Assembly (NCBI RefSeq): GCF_917563925.1
Contig: NZ_CAKJTJ010000015.1
Span: 29,853 to 93,852 of the forward strand
Reading direction: 5' to 3'
DNA from: Sutcliffiella rhizosphaerae
GTDB taxonomy: Bacteria; Bacillota; Bacilli; Bacillales; Bacillaceae_I
DNA length: 64,000 nucleotides
The notes under the pieces were generated by a model that was not told where the DNA came from, searched no databases, and saw only the letters and a list, made by a program, of their open reading frames with translations. Below are positions 8,744 to 17,548 of this stretch, piece after piece. The stretch's first letter is position 1; the number at the start of each line of letters is the position of its first letter. Position numbers and translations under genes: made by a program.

Positions 8744-8951
8744 GTTGATTCCCCCGTGTCACTTCATTCGTTTTTACTATCAAACAATGGTAAATATAAC
8801 AAATAATCGAGATAAGGTCAACCTTTTAGCGAATAATTACGAATTAAAATAAATTAATGTTCGGGTTTTTATTGTTTGATGTCGGATGTCAATTTATAGG
8901 TATATATCCCCGTTTGCGGAAAATATATGACGAAACCATTTATTATAAAAT

Positions 8952-8990
8952 TAAAAAAGCGTCAACCCATTTGTTTGAGCCGACACTTTA
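8952..8990 (-). terminator. Terminator of the YjcZ-like gene
   Basis: Minus strand: AAAGTGTCGGCTC pairs with GGTTGACGCTTT (with G-U pairs) and is followed by a six-T run. It sits 11 bases after the stop of the microprotein gene. Confidence 0.75.
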
Positions 8991-9000
8991 TTTCGTTCTA

Positions 9001-9156
9001 TTATTTACAAATACAAGCCCCAACAATAATTAGCAAAATGAATAGTACTACAATTAATACAAATGGGCTTCCGCATCCATGTCCATATCCATATGCAGGA
9101 CCTACAGCTTGAGGGTAGCCACATGGTCCACTTGTGTAGTAACAGTAATCGTGCAT
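9001..9156 (-). CDS. YjcZ-family sporulation microprotein
   Basis: 51 residues starting MHDYCYYTSGPCGYPQ: a Cys/Gly/Tyr-rich head followed by a single hydrophobic helix, [19 protein letters not shown]. The tail [16 protein letters not shown] is the signature of the YjcZ family of Bacillus sporulation proteins, of which two more copies lie at 17076 and 17256. The ATG at 9156 is chosen because GGAG is eight bases upstream; an ATG two codons earlier is only two bases from it. It is monocistronic with its own terminator. The function of the family is not known; the protein is probably membrane or spore associated. Confidence 0.8.
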   Translation of the reverse strand: MHDYCYYTSGPCGYPQAVGPAYGYGHGCGSPFVLIVVLFILLIIVGACICK

Positions 9157-9243
9157 GGTCATCACTCCTGTTTAATATTTACACTTCTACACTATGTACT
9201 GGGTGGCTGTCCCGTATGTGCGAATGCCCATATTGAGAAAATA

Positions 9244-10728
9244 CTATTTATGCTTTTCCATATTATCAATGATTTCCACCATATCCTTTAATGTTAGTTC
9301 AATACGATTATTCTCATTTGTCACTTGTTCGACACTTGCACTTATTTCCTCCATTCCTGCTGTTGCTTCCTCCATTAAACTCGCAAATTCACTTGTATGA
9401 TGATCGGTCCTAGAAGTTTTCTCTTTTACATCTTTAGCATAATAATGAAAATGTTGTGCATCAGCAAGCAAAGCTGTTAAGGTTTCACCAATATGCTGAA
9501 AGTACTGATTAACTTCTTTCGTTGCCACCACATTTTTAGTCATTTCAATCGTGTTACGTCGAAGCATTTGTAACACTTCTTCTTTTGTCTCATGTAAAGA
9601 GGATAAGTTTTCCGTAATTTCTTTCGTAGTCTCACCAGTAGAGCTTGCAAGCTTCCTGATTTCCTCTGCGACAACAGCAAAGCCTTTTCCAGCTTCTCCT
9701 GCCCTCGCTGCTTCAATGGAAGCATTTAATGCTAACAAGTTTGTTTGTTCTGTTATTTTTTTTATGTGTTGAGTCAGTTTATTTGTTTCATCAATTTTTT
9801 CTGTAAGGACATGAAAAACAGATTCCATCTCTTTCACATCATTTGCAAATTGGTTCATGCTGTCCGTTAAGTCCACTGACTTTTTTTGCCCCTGCTCTGC
9901 TGCATTTTTAGTTTTATTGGTAAGCCCGTATAAATTGTTAGACTCAGATACAATATTATCCATTAGTAAAGTCACGTCATTTGTAAGCTCCGCAATTCCA
10001 CTTATTTGATCGGCTTGTTTTTGACTTCCCGCTGATAATTCGTTAATTGTTTGTGATATCTCTCTTTGTGAGTGGATATTCAGGCTCAATCTTTCATTTA
10101 CGTTACTTAGATGATCTATCAATTTTAACGCATCTTTTTGAAAAAGGTCTTGTCGAAGTTGCCTTTCCATATTTACTTCTTTCATGTCTTTAACTATTTT
10201 TTCAAAATTAAAAAAAAGTTTATTTCCAATTTTCACTTGGACGATAGTCACAATAAATAATACAAAGAAAAGCAAGACAATATTTCCAAGTTGACCATCT
10301 GTAAGTAAATTACCGTTCAAAAATGACCATAATGAGAAGGAAAATAAAATTAAACTCCCAATTCCTCCTACAATGAACACTTTTCGGTTTAAATAAATAG
10401 TTGCAAGCATGAGAACAAAAAAAGGAAGAGTAAACCCAGATAAAGAAGCTCCCCTACTCACTAAAATGGTAAAGAATACGAAAAAAGTGACAATAACCGC
10501 AAAATATGGAACTACATAATTGAACCACTTATTTCGTTTTGTCAATATGTACAAAATAATTCCTAAACAAAATGCTATTAGAATAGTGACAGTTATGACT
10601 GTTGCAGCGGGAATCAGGATATTGACGAGCAGACCTGCCCCATATGAAAAAAATATTACAAAAAACATTAACTTATTCTTACTAACTAAATCCTGAAATT
10701 TTAATTCACTTACACTTAGTAATGACAT
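9244..10728 (-). CDS. Methyl-accepting chemotaxis protein without periplasmic sensor
   Basis: 494 residues. Residues 18-170 form about six hydrophobic segments with almost no extracellular domain, so sensing is likely in or at the membrane. No HAMP domain is obvious. The C-terminal two thirds are a signalling coiled coil with the highly conserved hairpin tip [19 protein letters not shown] and [15 protein letters not shown], which binds CheA/CheW. The N-terminal arrangement resembles the multi-TM transducers found in several Bacillus species. No CheA or CheW gene is nearby. The ATG at 10728 is the first in frame. The ligand is unknown. Confidence 0.88.
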   Translation of the reverse strand: MSLLSVSELKFQDLVSKNKLMFFVIFFSYGAGLLVNILIPAATVITVTILIAFCLGIILYILTKRNKWFNYVVPYFAVIVTFFVFFTILVSRGASLSGFTLPFFVLMLATIYLNRKVFIVGGIGSLILFSFSLWSFLNGNLLTDGQLGNIVLLFFVLFIVTIVQVKIGNKLFFNFEKIVKDMKEVNMERQLRQDLFQKDALKLIDHLSNVNERLSLNIHSQREISQTINELSAGSQKQADQISGIAELTNDVTLLMDNIVSESNNLYGLTNKTKNAAEQGQKKSVDLTDSMNQFANDVKEMESVFHVLTEKIDETNKLTQHIKKITEQTNLLALNASIEAARAGEAGKGFAVVAEEIRKLASSTGETTKEITENLSSLHETKEEVLQMLRRNTIEMTKNVVATKEVNQYFQHIGETLTALLADAQHFHYYAKDVKEKTSRTDHHTSEFASLMEEATAGMEEISASVEQVTNENNRIELTLKDMVEIIDNMEKHK

Positions 10729-11054
10729 CTTTAATCCCCCACAAAAGAATCTTTCTCATTTACTTTTTTATAAATTATTACAATTCCTATCTATACTATT
10801 TATCTTCTTATAGTAATATTCTTCGCATCTTCTTCATTATCCTGCATTATTTGTTGAATTTTGCCATATGGAGGAAAAACTATACTTCAGCCTCGAGAAT
10901 AGACTTTTCGTTAGGAGTTCTTTTAAACAATGTTTACTATTTAGTTAAAGACATACAAGATTCGATTGAACAATGCTTACTTCAAACTTTTATATAATCT
11001 CCAAGAAAATCCTTAAAAAGGTCACCTCAACTTTAATCCTGAGGTGACCTTCTA
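10729..11054. other. Intergenic region, no gene seen
   Basis: AT-rich 326-bp stretch with the promoter side of the chemotaxis gene and the msrAB terminator at its right end. The long open frame on the plus strand lacks a ribosome site and has no plausible composition for a gene. Confidence 0.6.
11012..11052 (-). terminator. Terminator of msrAB
   Basis: AAGGTCACCTCA and TGAGGTGACCTT form a perfect 12-bp stem with a 10-base loop, followed on the minus strand by TTTTTAAGG. It is placed immediately after the msrAB stop. Confidence 0.9.
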
Positions 11055-12008
11055 TCAATTAAATAGCTTCTTATATTCGCCGTAGCCTTCTTTTTCTAGA
11101 TCTTCGAAATGTATAAACCTTAATGCTGCAGAGTTAATACAATAGCGCAAGCCACCTGTATCCAGCGGACCATCTTCAAAGACATGACCTAGATGAGAAT
11201 CTGCGTCTTTACTTCTTACTTCAGTACGGACCATTCGATGGCTGACATCCATTTCTTCCTTGATAGATTTACTATCAATAGGTTTGGTAAAGCTTGGCCA
11301 TCCACAGCCTGCATCGTATTTGTCCCTTGAACTGAATAAAGGTTCTCCAGATATGATATCCACATATATCCCTTCGTCTGTTCTATCCCAATATTCATTT
11401 TGAAAAGGTGGCTCTGTTCCATTATTTTGGGTTACTTCAAATTGCATAGGAGTAAGTCTCTTCTTTAGGTCATCGCTTTTGTTTTTCCAATACTCTTTGA
11501 TAAAAGTTTCCCTCCCAGACCCTGCTGCATACATTTTATAGCGAAAAGGGTTTTTCTTGTAATATTTCTGATGATATTCCTCGGCAGGGTAAAAAGGTTT
11601 TGCAGGCAAAAGCAATGTAGCAATCGGTTTAGTAAACCGCCCACTTTCCTCCAACCTTTTTTTTGATTCCTCAGCCATTTGACGCTGCTCTTCTGAATGA
11701 TAGAATATGGCGGTCCGATAGGAATCACCTCGATCATGAAACTGGCCACCTGCATCAGTTGGATCAATTTGCATCCAAAATATTTCCAATAGTTGTTGAT
11801 ATGAAAATACACTTGGATCAAATGTAATCTGAACAGCTTCAAAATGACCAGTCGTTTCAGAACATACCTCTTTATAAGTAGGGTTTTCTTTATGCCCACC
11901 TGTATATCCTGAGATAACTTGTTCAATCCCTTCCTGCTCATCGAAAGGTTTAACCATGCACCAGAAACATCCTCCAGCAAATGTAGCTCTTTCTAAAGGG
12001 CTATTCAT
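11055..12008 (-). CDS. msrAB: Fused methionine sulfoxide reductase MsrA-MsrB
   Basis: 317 residues. The N-terminal domain (about 1-155) is MsrA, with the catalytic cysteine in [11 protein letters not shown]. The C-terminal domain (about 170-305) is MsrB, with GCGWPSF carrying the resolving cysteine and [11 protein letters not shown] the catalytic one. The two CxxC zinc pairs of zinc-type MsrB are missing. MsrA reduces the S and MsrB the R epimer of methionine sulfoxide, so the fusion repairs both. B. subtilis has separate adjacent msrA and msrB genes, whereas fused forms occur in other Firmicutes. It is monocistronic with a strong terminator and no signal peptide, hence cytoplasmic. Confidence 0.93.
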   Translation of the reverse strand: MNSPLERATFAGGCFWCMVKPFDEQEGIEQVISGYTGGHKENPTYKEVCSETTGHFEAVQITFDPSVFSYQQLLEIFWMQIDPTDAGGQFHDRGDSYRTAIFYHSEEQRQMAEESKKRLEESGRFTKPIATLLLPAKPFYPAEEYHQKYYKKNPFRYKMYAAGSGRETFIKEYWKNKSDDLKKRLTPMQFEVTQNNGTEPPFQNEYWDRTDEGIYVDIISGEPLFSSRDKYDAGCGWPSFTKPIDSKSIKEEMDVSHRMVRTEVRSKDADSHLGHVFEDGPLDTGGLRYCINSAALRFIHFEDLEKEGYGEYKKLFN

Positions 12009-12161
12009 AAGAACTCATTCCCCTCTTTTGAATCGTTTAGCTGCATTATACCAATATACATGAAGAATTCATAATGTCTTGCTTAATCAGATTCCTATGT
12101 TTTATGCTAAAATAGATTGTTCGATTGTATTTTCTTCGAATAGTTTAGGAGGGTAAATTAG

Positions 12162-13082
12162 ATGAAAAAGAAAGTAGAAGTATATATATTAGCAGGGTTT
12201 CTCGGCAGTGGTAAAACAACGCTCCTTACACAAATGTTAAAAGAAGAGCAACAAGCAAACAGAAAAGTGGCAGTCGTTATGAATGAACTGGGGAAGGTAT
12301 CCATTGATTCAGATGCAGTACCTAAAAGCACCCCATTGTCTGAGCTTTTCGATGGATGTATTTGTTGTACGATTCAAGAAAAACTAGAATCTACCTTGCA
12401 AGAGCTTTTATTAAACAATGATCTAGATGCTATATATATTGAAACAACCGGTGCAGCACATCCCATTGAAGTATTGGATACGATTTTATCTCCAATTTTT
12501 GTAGAGCAATTTACAAGTCCAAAAATCATCACTCTTCTCGATATTCTAAGATGGAGAGATAGAGATATACTTTCCGTCCAAATAAAGCAACTTATTAGGG
12601 AACAGGTTAAGCACGCTGAGATGCTCATTATCAATAAAGTAGACCTAGTAAGTGAAGCCGAGGTGGGAAGCATATTATTTGAACTTCAAGCGATTAACCC
12701 TCATGCAAAGACACTTTTAACTAATTTTTCTAAAATTCCACCGAAAAGCTGGATGCAAACACATAGTCTCGAAAGAAGCGCACACACTTCAACACATGTA
12801 AAAGATAATCTGTATCTAAAAACATTTGTATATCAATTCCAATCTTCCATTGATTTAAATGAATTTGAAGACTGGTTGAGAAAGCTCCCAGAAACCATTT
12901 ACCGTATCAAAGGATATATAAACTTTAAAAATACGAGCGGGATCTATTTATTCCAATATTCCTATGGAACACCGTTATACATGAAAGAATTAGTAAAAGT
13001 CCCTTTGAATCTTGTACTGATAGGTGAAAATTTAAATACAGAACAAATTAAAGCGGAGTTGCAAGATCTTGAAAACAAATAA
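12162..13082 (+). CDS. CobW/COG0523-family GTPase, putative zinc metallochaperone
   Basis: 306 residues. GFLGSGKTTLL (12-22) is the P-loop, DGCICC (64-69) the CxCC metal site, ETTGAAHP the Walker B region and NKVD (158-161) the guanine specificity motif. The C-terminal domain is shorter than in YciC. COG0523 GTPases deliver metals, often zinc, to client proteins. No AT-rich Zur box like those before yciC was found, so zinc regulation is not supported here. The start is backed by AGGAGG. Alternative clients (cobalt, nitrile hydratase) cannot be excluded; no such target genes are near. Confidence 0.82.
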   Translation: MKKKVEVYILAGFLGSGKTTLLTQMLKEEQQANRKVAVVMNELGKVSIDSDAVPKSTPLSELFDGCICCTIQEKLESTLQELLLNNDLDAIYIETTGAAHPIEVLDTILSPIFVEQFTSPKIITLLDILRWRDRDILSVQIKQLIREQVKHAEMLIINKVDLVSEAEVGSILFELQAINPHAKTLLTNFSKIPPKSWMQTHSLERSAHTSTHVKDNLYLKTFVYQFQSSIDLNEFEDWLRKLPETIYRIKGYINFKNTSGIYLFQYSYGTPLYMKELVKVPLNLVLIGENLNTEQIKAELQDLENK

Positions 13083-13141
13083 CCAATTCAAAAAAGGATT
13101 TACCTTCTTGCTTAAATAAATTGCTTAATAATCGATTTTAG

Positions 13142-13164
13142 AAAAGGAACAATGCCTTTTTTAC
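13142..13164 (+). terminator. Weak terminator after the CobW-family gene
   Basis: AAAGG and CCTTT around a short loop are followed by TTTTTTAC. The stem is only five to six base pairs. Confidence 0.4.
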
Positions 13165-13269
13165 TTGTAATCAAATAGAGATCAAACGTAATTAAAAACT
13201 TAAATTCAACATTAACCCAATTTGTGAATACCCTGATAGAAATACACTGTATTAGCTAGGGGGAAAACT

Positions 13270-14124
13270 ATGATTGAAATTGCAGGAAAGCCTTTTGATA
13301 AAAGTACATTTAAACCAGACGAAAAGTTTCAGAAGCTTATTTTAGATAAATTAATAAGTGATAATGCAACACATAGTTACTTAAATATTGGTGAGTTAAA
13401 ATTTGAGTTGACTTATCGGCAAAATCTAGTTGCGAGTGCAGCTGCGATGAGTGAAGGTGATGCACGTTTTGAGACGTTCGCAGGTTCACAATGCAACCCA
13501 AAGTACTGGACATTAACAAGCAATGGTGGATTTCTTCTACGAAAAGGTGTCTCACCTGCTGATGCGATATTGGATATATATAAAAATAGTGGTGAGTATG
13601 CCTACGAATGTGCAACCGCAAAGGTGATCATTTTATACCATGCTTTACTTAGTACCATCGGGAAACGGTTGTTTGATCATGCATTCCAAGATCTTTACTT
13701 ATACAGTTGGCATTTTGACCCTGATCTTGTAATAGATTCCACTTACACCTATCATTTTATTCCTGGTGATATCGTCTACTTTGATAACCCGGACTTTAAT
13801 CCTGTCACTTTTTGGTGGAGGGGCGAAAATGGTTTGTATATGGGGGATGAAAAATACTTCGGACATGGTATTGGCATTCAAAGTTCAGATTACATTATAG
13901 AATTTCTCAATGGTACAAGGAAGCCTGATAGTAATATCCCTGCAAAGCTTACCGATTATGTTGCTAGACCAGATTTCCGTCAAGTTTCCAGGCTTCTTCA
14001 TCAATTTCCATTACAAAACAGAAAATATTTGCATACCGTCATTCACCATGATACTGCTTCTATTTCATGTAACCGTTATTTACAATTGTTACACCATTTA
14101 TATTTTGAAGAAGCTGCTGATTAG
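13270..14124 (+). CDS. tgl: Spore-coat protein-glutamine gamma-glutamyltransferase
   Basis: 284 residues, longer than B. subtilis Tgl (about 245) by a C-terminal extension. Catalytic residues are in place: Cys114 in YAYECATAKVI, Glu186 in WWRGEN and His199 in KYFGHGIGI. Tgl makes epsilon-(gamma-glutamyl)lysine isopeptide bonds that cross-link coat proteins such as GerQ late in sporulation. The start has AGGGGGAA eight bases upstream. Expression in the mother cell under sigma-K would be expected, but no clear sigma-K promoter was recognised. It stands alone, downstream of the CobW gene. Confidence 0.9.
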   Translation: MIEIAGKPFDKSTFKPDEKFQKLILDKLISDNATHSYLNIGELKFELTYRQNLVASAAAMSEGDARFETFAGSQCNPKYWTLTSNGGFLLRKGVSPADAILDIYKNSGEYAYECATAKVIILYHALLSTIGKRLFDHAFQDLYLYSWHFDPDLVIDSTYTYHFIPGDIVYFDNPDFNPVTFWWRGENGLYMGDEKYFGHGIGIQSSDYIIEFLNGTRKPDSNIPAKLTDYVARPDFRQVSRLLHQFPLQNRKYLHTVIHHDTASISCNRYLQLLHHLYFEEAAD

Positions 14125-14136
14125 AGTAACCCTAAC

Positions 14137-14271
14137 TTAATGCGTATTTTGTAATTCTCTCAATATTTCAAAAGCTCGATCACCTGCGCTTAATAGGAGT
14201 TCTTCCCATATTTTATCTCGTTGCTGATCAAGTTTTATTATTTCATTTGCTAATTTGATTGATTCTGACAT
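14137..14271 (-). CDS. Small helical protein, overlapping the FbpA-like gene
   Basis: 44 residues, MSESIKLANEIIKLDQQ to the end LRELQNTH, charged and probably one or two helices. It starts with ATG at 14271 behind GGAG at eight bases and overlaps the 3' end of the preceding gene by 29 bases in another frame, as in translationally coupled pairs. I do not recognise a named family, though small proteins of this type accompany FbpA-like genes in other bacilli. Composition and ribosome site make it a probable gene. Confidence 0.6.
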   Translation of the reverse strand: MSESIKLANEIIKLDQQRDKIWEELLLSAGDRAFEILRELQNTH

Positions 14272-14449
14272 TTGATTGGTCTCCATTGCCCATAGTCCCC
14301 TTTCCAATTAATGTCGTATATTCTTTTTTCAGTTCACTAAGAGTATAGGAGGATAAATGATTACTATCACTAAAAAATCCTGCTTCTACGAGCGTCCTTG
14401 TATAATATTCCCTTGCCTCATCAATAGCATTACTTATTAGCTTTGCCAT
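14243..14449 (-). CDS. FbpA-like small protein (Fur-regulated basic protein family)
   Basis: 68 residues. The segments SNAIDEAREYYTRTLVEAGFF and LSSYTLSELKKEYTTLI match the FbpA pattern (a helix, then a LTLSELxxEY motif). In B. subtilis FbpA helps repress or spare iron use with the sRNA FsrA. Here no Fur box is visible upstream. Instead a perfect TnrA/GlnR-type site lies 61 bases before the start, so iron control is unproven. The start ATG at 14449 follows GAGGTGAGG; a GTG three codons earlier is inside that site. It is divergent from tnrA. Confidence 0.65.
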   Translation of the reverse strand: MAKLISNAIDEAREYYTRTLVEAGFFSDSNHLSSYTLSELKKEYTTLIGKGTMGNGDQSNVRINQISK

Positions 14450-14509
14450 TGTCCTCACCTCGCTTTTCCTATGAGTTTACCAATACACCTAGTACCAATA
14501 CCTTATTTT

Positions 14510-14526
14510 TGTTAGAATATTTAACA
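14510..14526. promoter_or_regulatory. TnrA/GlnR operator between fbpA-like gene and tnrA
   Basis: TGTTAGAATATTTAACA fits the TnrA/GlnR consensus TGTNAN7TNACA at every fixed base and is nearly palindromic. It lies 115 bp upstream of tnrA, consistent with the known autoregulation of tnrA in B. subtilis, and 61 bp upstream of the divergent small gene. Confidence 0.85.
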
Positions 14527-14640
14527 CGAAACTTTGGGAATTTTATATTTATATGTCAGCTTTTCTTACAAACATACAGGTTTATAGGAAGGAAATGATC
14601 TATACTTGTAGTAGGAGATGCAGATAGGAAGTGAATAACC

Positions 14641-14964
14641 ATGGCACATGAAGATCATTCTTTAAAGGAAAGAAAAGTCATCTCGATTGGTACGGTACGT
14701 GATTTAACTGGGTTATCTGAACGACAAATTCGTTATTATGAAGAAAGAAAATTGATATTCCCAGCACGAACCGGTTCTGGTATCAGAAAATATTCCTTCT
14801 CAGACGTTGAGCGTTTAATGGAAATAGCAAATCAAATGGAAGAAGGCGTACAAACACATGAAATACGTCGTGAATGGAAAAAGAAAGAGAAAGAAAATGA
14901 AAACTGGAAAAAGCAAATGTTAAAAGGACAAATTCAAGCTCACTTTAAGCAAAGTAGACAATAA
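14641..14964 (+). CDS. tnrA: Global nitrogen regulator TnrA (MerR family)
   Basis: 107 residues, the usual length. It has a MerR-type winged helix ([26 protein letters not shown], then [17 protein letters not shown]) and the TnrA C-terminal peptide ([11 protein letters not shown]) that binds feedback-inhibited glutamine synthetase. TnrA is distinguished from its paralogue GlnR by this tail and by the N-terminal [14 protein letters not shown]. It activates nitrogen-scavenging genes during nitrogen limitation. It is likely autoregulated through the operator at 14510. No glnA is in the window. Confidence 0.93.
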   Translation: MAHEDHSLKERKVISIGTVRDLTGLSERQIRYYEERKLIFPARTGSGIRKYSFSDVERLMEIANQMEEGVQTHEIRREWKKKEKENENWKKQMLKGQIQAHFKQSRQ

Positions 14965-15025
14965 GAATTGATGGGTATAATTATTTAATGAGATGCAGAG
15001 CCTATAAATTAAAGGAGGCGTTAAA

Positions 15026-15274
15026 ATGGCATCCCCATATTTATGCCCAAACTGTAAGACAAATCGGTCACGCTTTAATATTATCGAGCAAGTTGCAAAA
15101 TCAGTAAAACTTAATCCGCAGTCTGGAGAAGTGGTTGAGGAGTTTACCTCTGAAAACCTAGAACCATTCCATATTCCTTACAAAGGTCCATCCCAAAAGG
15201 TACAGTGTGCAGCATGCGGGTTAGTTGAAGATGAACAGTTATTTATTAAAAGAGCTGAACATCAAAACGGATAA
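15026..15274 (+). CDS. Small zinc-ribbon-like protein
   Basis: 82 residues. The N-terminal YLCPNCKTNRSRF and the C-terminal VQCAACGLVEDEQLF give two CxxC pairs about 50 residues apart, enough for one zinc site. The middle part is acidic and polar. I do not recognise a named family. AAAGGAGGCG lies seven bases before the ATG, and the stop codon is within the terminator stem. It is downstream of tnrA with a 61-bp gap and may be co-transcribed. Confidence 0.75.
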   Translation: MASPYLCPNCKTNRSRFNIIEQVAKSVKLNPQSGEVVEEFTSENLEPFHIPYKGPSQKVQCAACGLVEDEQLFIKRAEHQNG

Positions 15275-15308
15275 GCGGCGAAAGTTTTTCGTCTGCTTAT
15301 CCGTTTTG
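15264..15308. terminator. Bidirectional terminator
   Basis: AAAACGGATAAGC (15264-15276) and GCTTATCCGTTTT (15294-15306) form a 13-bp stem, with a further pairing inside the loop. It serves the plus-strand zinc-ribbon gene and the convergent hydrolase gene. Confidence 0.85.
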
Positions 15309-16109
15309 TTACGAATCTACACGATCAATAAAAGTCTTAATTTCCTCTACAAATCTTCTAGGCTCCTCTAACATACCCATATGCCCTGAATGTTCCAGAA
15401 GAACTTTTTTAACATGATCTCCATCCGTTATAAAAGTTTTTTCTTGAGGGATAACGCGATCTTCTTTACCTGCAACTAACAGGAGAGGACCTTGATAATT
15501 TTTTATGAAGCTAGATCTATCTATTCTATTTTTCATTGCTTGGAGGGTGCCTATGGCTCCTTGTGGTGTAGTCTGATAACCTAATTTTTTTGTAAATTCC
15601 ACTTCCCCTTTATGACTTTCAAGGTTTTCCGGTGAAAATAATTTAGGCACTAAATCAGTCACAAATTCATTTATTCCTTGATTGTTTATCTGAATTATCC
15701 CTTTTTCTCTGCCTATTTTACTTTCTTCACTATCAGCGTAAGGAGTTGAATGGATTAATCCTAATCCTGCTATAAGATTAGGTTCATTTTCTGCCAATGC
15801 CAAAGCTACATATCCTCCCAGAGAGTGTCCAAGTACGACTGATCTTTCTATTTCTAAGCTGTCGAGGAGTTTCTTCACATCATCTGCCATTTCATCCACA
15901 GTAAACTCGTCTTCTGCCACAGCGGAATGACCATGTCCCCTTAAATCAATGGCAATCACTCTATTTTTTTCTGAGAGTTCTTCTAAACAATATTTCCAAT
16001 ACTCATTTGAGCCGCAAAAACCATGCAGTAATACGATGGGAAGACCAATTCCCCTGTCTTCGTAATATAAGGAAATACTATTGGTAACCACTTTTTCATA
16101 CCCAGCCAT
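15309..16109 (-). CDS. Alpha/beta-fold hydrolase
   Basis: 266 residues. The catalytic triad is visible: Ser96 in GHSLGGY, Asp217 in GKEDRVIP and His243 in EHSGHMGML; HGFCGSNEYW carries the oxyanion hole. This is the general alpha/beta hydrolase family (esterase, lipase, or MenH/BioH-like). Substrate cannot be inferred, as neighbours are unrelated. It lacks a signal peptide and is probably cytoplasmic. The ATG at 16109 follows a GAAAGGGGCAGG stretch. Confidence 0.85.
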   Translation of the reverse strand: MAGYEKVVTNSISLYYEDRGIGLPIVLLHGFCGSNEYWKYCLEELSEKNRVIAIDLRGHGHSAVAEDEFTVDEMADDVKKLLDSLEIERSVVLGHSLGGYVALALAENEPNLIAGLGLIHSTPYADSEESKIGREKGIIQINNQGINEFVTDLVPKLFSPENLESHKGEVEFTKKLGYQTTPQGAIGTLQAMKNRIDRSSFIKNYQGPLLLVAGKEDRVIPQEKTFITDGDHVKKVLLEHSGHMGMLEEPRRFVEEIKTFIDRVDS

Positions 16110-16276
16110 TTTCCTGCCCCTTTCGTTACGTCCTATTCGTTATTTTACCACTTACCCATTGTCCTTAAACAATGAAAAATAGTATCTTCTTGAAATATCA
16201 AAAATGATTGGTTAACAGTCGAGCCTTTCGTGCATATCCATGAAGCAATATCAATAATTTGGATAGGGGGACAAAG

Positions 16277-17023
16277 ATGCTTCATTATAGCTATGAACAG
16301 GCTGGAAGATACCAATCCCTTGCTGACTATTATAAATATATCAATCTTGACAAACACTTATATTACTATAAATATTACTATCGTTATATGTATCAGTTAG
16401 TAAGTCAAGCAAATGTCGAGAGAATGAATCTTGTACAATTGCAAGATACTAACAAAATTCGTTTTTTACATGCATCCCCTAATACTCCAGAAGTTGACAT
16501 TCATATAGATGACCATCTGATTATGACTCTATTTCGTTACACGAATAGTAGTGGATATTATGAAATTCCCAAAAAGAATTTCCATGTTACTATTAATTCG
16601 AAAGAAAATAAAGAAACCCCGTTACTATCCAGAACTATCCAAGCAGAAGAAAATACTAGTTATACTATAGCTTTGACTGGAGTAAGTACTGAATTGGAGC
16701 TTATAATGATCAAGGATGATGAAACACTCCCTATGAATGAATCCAAGTTCCGAATATGGCACTTATCCCCCGATACTCCTACTATGGATGTTGCAGTAAA
16801 AAAGGGGGATGTTGTCTTCCCGGATATATCCTATTCTGATATGTCGCCTTATTTAGGAATAACTCCGATGACAGTAGATTTGGAAAAACGGCTTGCTGGA
16901 ACAAAGGAAGTTATTTTTTCATTAAACAGAGTTAACTTTAACCCAAATTTAAGTTACACAATTGTTATCATTGGTTTCTCCAAAGGCTCACCAGCTCTTG
17001 ACACCGTTTTCCTTGTTCCTTAG
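16277..17023 (+). CDS. DUF4397-domain protein
   Basis: 248 residues. After a tyrosine-rich leader (YSYEQAGRYQSLADYYKY) come two beta-rich repeats, KIRFLHASPNTPEVDIHID (about 62-150) and KFRIWHLSPDTPTMDVAVK (about 160-245); the phrase HxSPxTPxxDV is the DUF4397 signature. Proteins with this domain are often cell-surface or spore associated, but here no signal peptide is seen. The ATG at 16277 follows AGGGGGACAAAG; a TTG six codons earlier would sit upstream of that ribosome site. Function unknown. Confidence 0.75.
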   Translation: MLHYSYEQAGRYQSLADYYKYINLDKHLYYYKYYYRYMYQLVSQANVERMNLVQLQDTNKIRFLHASPNTPEVDIHIDDHLIMTLFRYTNSSGYYEIPKKNFHVTINSKENKETPLLSRTIQAEENTSYTIALTGVSTELELIMIKDDETLPMNESKFRIWHLSPDTPTMDVAVKKGDVVFPDISYSDMSPYLGITPMTVDLEKRLAGTKEVIFSLNRVNFNPNLSYTIVIIGFSKGSPALDTVFLVP

Positions 17024-17028
17024 CAAAA

Positions 17029-17068
17029 CAAAAGTGCTCAACCAAAATTTGATTGAGCACTTCTTTTC
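17029..17068 (+). terminator. Terminator of the DUF4397 gene
   Basis: AAGTGCTCAA pairs with TTGAGCACTT around a short loop and is followed by CTTTTC. On the other strand it also faces the YjcZ-like gene. Confidence 0.8.
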
Positions 17069-17075
17069 TATCTTA

Positions 17076-17213
17076 TTAGCACCAAGCAGCACCAACAATG
17101 ATTAAAAGAATAAACAATACTACAATTAAAACGAATGAACTTCCGTAACCAGGGTAACCTGCACCTGCCACTGGTCCGTAGCCGTATCCGCCGCCGCATC
17201 CACACCAACTCAT
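17076..17213 (-). CDS. YjcZ-family sporulation microprotein
   Basis: 45 residues, [17 protein letters not shown], then a glycine-rich link and the hydrophobic tail [19 protein letters not shown]. This is the canonical YjcZ arrangement (Cys/Gly/Tyr head, one membrane helix). A perfect GAGGAGGTGA ribosome site is seven bases before the ATG. The hydrophobic part is almost identical to those at 9001 and 17256, suggesting recent duplication. Role in spores unknown. Confidence 0.85.
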   Translation of the reverse strand: MSWCGCGGGYGYGPVAGAGYPGYGSSFVLIVVLFILLIIVGAAWC

Positions 17214-17255
17214 AGCTGTCACCTCCTCTTATAAGCAATATTCATACATTTTTAT

Positions 17256-17348
17256 TTAATAATGTAATATACCTGCCCCTACAATCACCAATAAGATAAA
17301 CAGAACAACTATTAATGCGAATCCTGAGCCATAACCAGATCCACCCAT
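17256..17348 (-). CDS. YjcZ-family microprotein, short form
   Basis: 30 residues, [30 protein letters not shown]. It has the same hydrophobic helix as its neighbour 42 bp away but almost no head and no cysteines. GGAGGTGGAG precedes the ATG at 17348; the longer frame upstream lacks such a site and overlaps non-coding sequence. The two neighbouring genes may be one transcript. It probably inserts in a membrane during sporulation, by analogy with the family. Confidence 0.8.
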   Translation of the reverse strand: MGGSGYGSGFALIVVLFILLVIVGAGILHY

Positions 17349-17509
17349 GCTCTCCACCTCCCCCTCTTTTCTAATACATAATGTATTCACAAATGACTTA
17401 TTGGTAAAGGCAAATGCCCAGTTCCGAAAAAAATTGGGTTTTTTACGTAGCGGTATTTGACTGGTATTATAAAATGACTCTCTCCTTACTACTTTAGTTG
17501 TAAAATGCA

Positions 17510-17545
17510 AAAAAAGATGCCCACTTAAAATTGGACATCTTTTGG
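17510..17545 (-). terminator. Terminator of ypmR-ypmS
   Basis: Minus strand: AAAAGATG(T)CCA pairs with TGG(G)CATCTTTT and runs into seven T residues, four bases after the ypmS stop. Confidence 0.85.
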
Positions 17546-17548
17546 TCT

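Noticed and set aside
9540..9772. Open frames inside the chemotaxis gene in other frames
   Set aside because: They are shadows of the conserved signalling domain.
10722..10997. 91-codon plus-strand frame
   Set aside because: No ribosome site, improbable amino-acid composition and overlap with the promoter region of the chemotaxis gene.
14450..14640. Fur box upstream of the FbpA-like gene
   Set aside because: No sequence close to TGATAATNATTATCA was found; the only clear site is of TnrA type.
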